From contig CALBBS010000204.1 of NCBI GenBank assembly GCA_937926845.1, forward strand, positions 1 to 6,856: a DNA stretch of 6,856 nucleotides, written 5' to 3'. Each line of letters opens with the position of its first letter. Position 1 is the first letter of the stretch. The DNA comes from an uncultured Atopobium sp. Lineage in GTDB: Bacteria; Actinomycetota; Coriobacteriia; Coriobacteriales; Atopobiaceae. The translations under genes and the position numbers were made by a program. The notes beneath the pieces are model-generated. The model ran no database searches. It was not told the DNA's origin and saw only the letters and a program-made list of their open reading frames with translations. Shown piece after piece: positions 5,520-6,856 of the stretch.

Positions 5520-6251
5520 TTATGCTTGAGTGCGTTTACTATCTTTAACTATTTTAGCTGCTTCACCAGTATAAACAATGGCAGTAATTGCCGAGAAAAC
5601 AATTCCTATGTACACAAAGAAGATACCTAGAGCGCTGCTTTCAGAGTTAAGACCTGGAAGCCAGCTAACGTTTACCAGGCCAAGTCCAGAGACTACTGGA
5701 ATACCCAGAAGAAGCAAACTAAATCCAGTCATTAAAAATGCAGTTGCTGCTTTACCAACAAAGACAACATCAATAGGACGCCTGCGGAATTTACGAACTG
5801 CAAGAGCACCAAGAGTAAGGTAAACATCTCGTCCAATAACAAAGAGTGGAATCCAGAGAGGAAGTTCACCAATAATCAAGAGGCCAAGAACACCTGTGAT
5901 AAGAAGCACTCGGTCCATGATAGGATCCATGATTTTGCCAAGCCAACTGACAGTTTGCGTTCTACGAGCAACCTGACCGTCAAGAAAGTCGGTAACAGCT
6001 GCGGTTACATAACAGCCAAGCGCAACCCAACGATTTCCACCTGTTGAGAAGAGCACAAGAAAGATAATCGTAAGGATTAATCTGCAAAAAGTAATGACGT
6101 TTGCAACAGTAAAAATAGCGTTAGAAGGATTGTTGGAACTACCAACTGGATCAGTAATAGTTCCCTCTGCCTGCGCTTTTGCTGCATCGGCGTCTGCTGC
6201 TTCTTTAATTTGGGATGCTACTTGATTAGCTAGCTGCTGCCTAGTTTGCAA
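5520..6251 (-). CDS. pgsA: CDP-diacylglycerol-glycerol-3-phosphate 3-phosphatidyltransferase (phosphatidylglycerophosphate synthase)
   Basis: The membrane enzyme joins CDP-diacylglycerol and glycerol 3-phosphate into phosphatidylglycerol phosphate. From a TTG start at 6251 it has 243 residues. The CDP-alcohol phosphotransferase signature is complete: D88-x2-D91-G92-x2-A95-R96-x8-G105-x3-D109-x3-D113 (DFLDGQVARR, then LGKIMDPIMD). The NVITFCRL block (51-58) precedes the first of about six membrane segments (near 58-69, 77-87, 114-128, 132-151, 168-189, 207-229). Residues 1-47 are an Ala/Glu/Gln/Asp-rich extension not usual in PgsA. The TTG is preferred because AGGGGAG lies seven bases upstream, whereas the ATG at 6278, which would add nine residues, has no ribosome binding site. 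The gene is followed after 12 bases by the carboxypeptidase. Another CDP-alcohol transferase specificity is possible, but PgsA is the best fit. Confidence 0.9.
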   Translation of the reverse strand: MQTRQQLANQVASQIKEAADADAAKAQAEGTITDPVGSSNNPSNAIFTVANVITFCRLILTIIFLVLFSTGGNRWVALGCYVTAAVTDFLDGQVARRTQTVSWLGKIMDPIMDRVLLITGVLGLLIIGELPLWIPLFVIGRDVYLTLGALAVRKFRRRPIDVVFVGKAATAFLMTGFSLLLLGIPVVSGLGLVNVSWLPGLNSESSALGIFFVYIGIVFSAITAIVYTGEAAKIVKDSKRTQA

Positions 6252-6258
6252 CGTTTCA

Positions 6259-6265
6259 CTCCCCT
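6259..6265 (-). promoter_or_regulatory. Ribosome binding site that places the pgsA start at TTG 6251
   Basis: AGGGGAG on the minus strand with a seven-base spacer to TTG at 6251. The in-frame ATG at 6278 lies upstream of this site and has only AT-rich sequence before it. Confidence 0.65.
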
Positions 6266-6289
6266 TTTTGTAGTACATAACATGCGTCT

Positions 6290-6316
6290 ATTTTAACGTA
6301 AGTTGCACAATAGCAA
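6290..6316 (-). promoter_or_regulatory. Weak promoter candidate before pgsA
   Basis: TTGCTA (6316-6311) and TAAAAT (6295-6290) on the minus strand, 15 bases apart, a little short for a typical promoter. A start about seven bases downstream would give a leader of about 30 bases to the TTG start. The 66-base gap is the widest within the gene row and the likeliest place for the operon promoter. Confidence 0.3.
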
Positions 6317-6323
6317 ACTATTG
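6308..6323 (-). repeat. Small inverted repeat over the peptidase stop codon
   Basis: CAATAG (6308-6313) and CTATTG (6318-6323) are perfect complements around CAAA. The stop codon TAG of the peptidase lies in one arm. The stem is six base pairs, AT-rich and without a following U-tract, so I do not call it a terminator. It overlaps the -35 part of the pgsA promoter candidate and could be an operator or chance. Confidence 0.3.
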
Positions 6324-6856
6324 GCACATTTGTTTAACAAAGGAAGCAAGAACACGAACACCCTGAGCATAGACGCGCTTCTCGATCCTTTCATCAATGC
6401 CGTGGACGCCGTTGGCCTCATCTTCTGGTGTGGGTCTAAAAGGACAAATGCGCAGAATAGAATCACAGATTCCCTCGTAGCGGACAGAATCAGTTCCGCC
6501 GCACACAAAAGACGGAACAAAGGTAACGCCAGGATAGTAATGCTCCAAGATAGCTTTGAGTTCCTGATATCCTGCACCAGTTGGAGAGTCAATTCTTCCG
6601 GCGGGTGTTGAGTGCAAAGCCTCAACCTCAATGGAAGGATTTACTTGAGTGGCAATCTGTTTGATGTGTTCAAGGGTCTCTTCAACACTAACACCTGGAA
6701 GCAGCCTGATGTTGATAGTTGCGCTGACATTACCAGGCATAACGTTAGCCGCACTACTTGAACCCTCAAGCATGTTAAACGCGTAAGTGGTTGTGACAAA
6801 GGGATAAAGCTCTTTGATTTGTGCTGCAGCAAGAGCAATCTTATCTGCATTTGCAT
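6318..6856 (-). CDS. M20-family metallopeptidase, C-terminal part
   Basis: The frame is open from the right edge (first full codon ends at 6854) to TAG at 6318, giving 178 residues of the C-terminal end; the start and the N-terminal metal ligands lie outside. An internal ATG at 6773 is not the start, since the frame continues upstream with peptidase-like sequence. NVMPGNVSATINIRLLPG (about 38-55 of the visible part) is the typical M20 dimerisation-domain strand. VCGGTDSVRYEG and NGVHGIDERI hold the late catalytic-domain motifs, including the histidine of the HG motif that binds the second zinc. The GGTDS and VHGIDERI pattern is closest to the carboxypeptidase S/PM20D1-type branch. The substrate is unknown, probably a dipeptide or N-acyl amino acid. 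It ends 66 bases before pgsA and may belong to a separate transcript. Confidence 0.88.
   Translation of the reverse strand, partial: ANADKIALAAAQIKELYPFVTTTYAFNMLEGSSSAANVMPGNVSATINIRLLPGVSVEETLEHIKQIATQVNPSIEVEALHSTPAGRIDSPTGAGYQELKAILEHYYPGVTFVPSFVCGGTDSVRYEGICDSILRICPFRPTPEDEANGVHGIDERIEKRVYAQGVRVLASFVKQMCQ

Noticed and set aside
6308..6323. Terminator between the peptidase gene and pgsA
   Set aside because: The stem has six base pairs, mostly A-T, and no U-tract follows on the minus strand.
6318..6773. Peptidase gene starting at ATG 6773
   Set aside because: The same frame stays open to the window edge and the upstream residues fit the M20 domain, so the ATG is an internal methionine.

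Overview
The window is 6,856 bases of moderate-GC bacterial DNA with every supported gene on the minus strand, so transcription runs from high to low coordinates. The gene content points to an actinobacterium. The strongest sign is an FHA-domain protein (GarA/OdhI type) directly followed by an FtsR/Rv1828-type MerR regulator. The moderate GC content, AT-rich spacers, strong Shine-Dalgarno sites and a PcsB-like coiled-coil cell-wall protein would fit the class Coriobacteriia (Atopobium/Lancefieldella/Olsenella group). That assignment is an inference from gene content, not the result of a search.

Layout in transcription order: (1) the 3' part of an M20-family metallopeptidase (>6856 to 6318); (2) pgsA, phosphatidylglycerophosphate synthase (6251 to 5520), with a likely TTG start; (3) a secreted D,D-carboxypeptidase (5507 to 4284); (4) a one-domain, degenerate GcvT-like folate-fold protein (4284 to 3442), joined to the carboxypeptidase gene by TAATG and to ridA by ATGA; (5) ridA (3445 to 3065); (6) a GarA-like FHA protein (3026 to 2610); (7) an FtsR-like MerR regulator (2592 to 1729); (8) apt (1677 to 1144), closed by a strong intrinsic terminator (about 1102 to 1060). 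Gaps from pgsA to apt run from overlapping to 51 bases and hold no terminator, so genes 2 to 8 look like one operon. After the terminator comes a 320-base AT-rich leader with inverted repeats, then the 5' part of a secreted coiled-coil protein (738 to <1) with a twin-arginine-type signal peptide, probably a PcsB/CwlO-like peptidoglycan hydrolase or its partner.

The genes centre on envelope growth (phospholipid synthesis, peptidoglycan trimming, coiled-coil hydrolase) and on regulation linking metabolism and division (FHA plus FtsR-like MerR), with metabolite repair and salvage (RidA, Apt). The order pgsA ... gcv-related ... FHA - MerR recalls the Mycobacterium tuberculosis region pgsA2 (Rv1822) ... 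gcvH (Rv1826) - garA (Rv1827) - Rv1828, which suggests an old actinobacterial neighbourhood. No mobile element, CRISPR array, phage gene or RNA gene was found. The least ordinary items are the truncated GcvT-like protein coupled to ridA, the altered phospho-acceptor motif of the FHA protein, and the structured leader of the coiled-coil gene.
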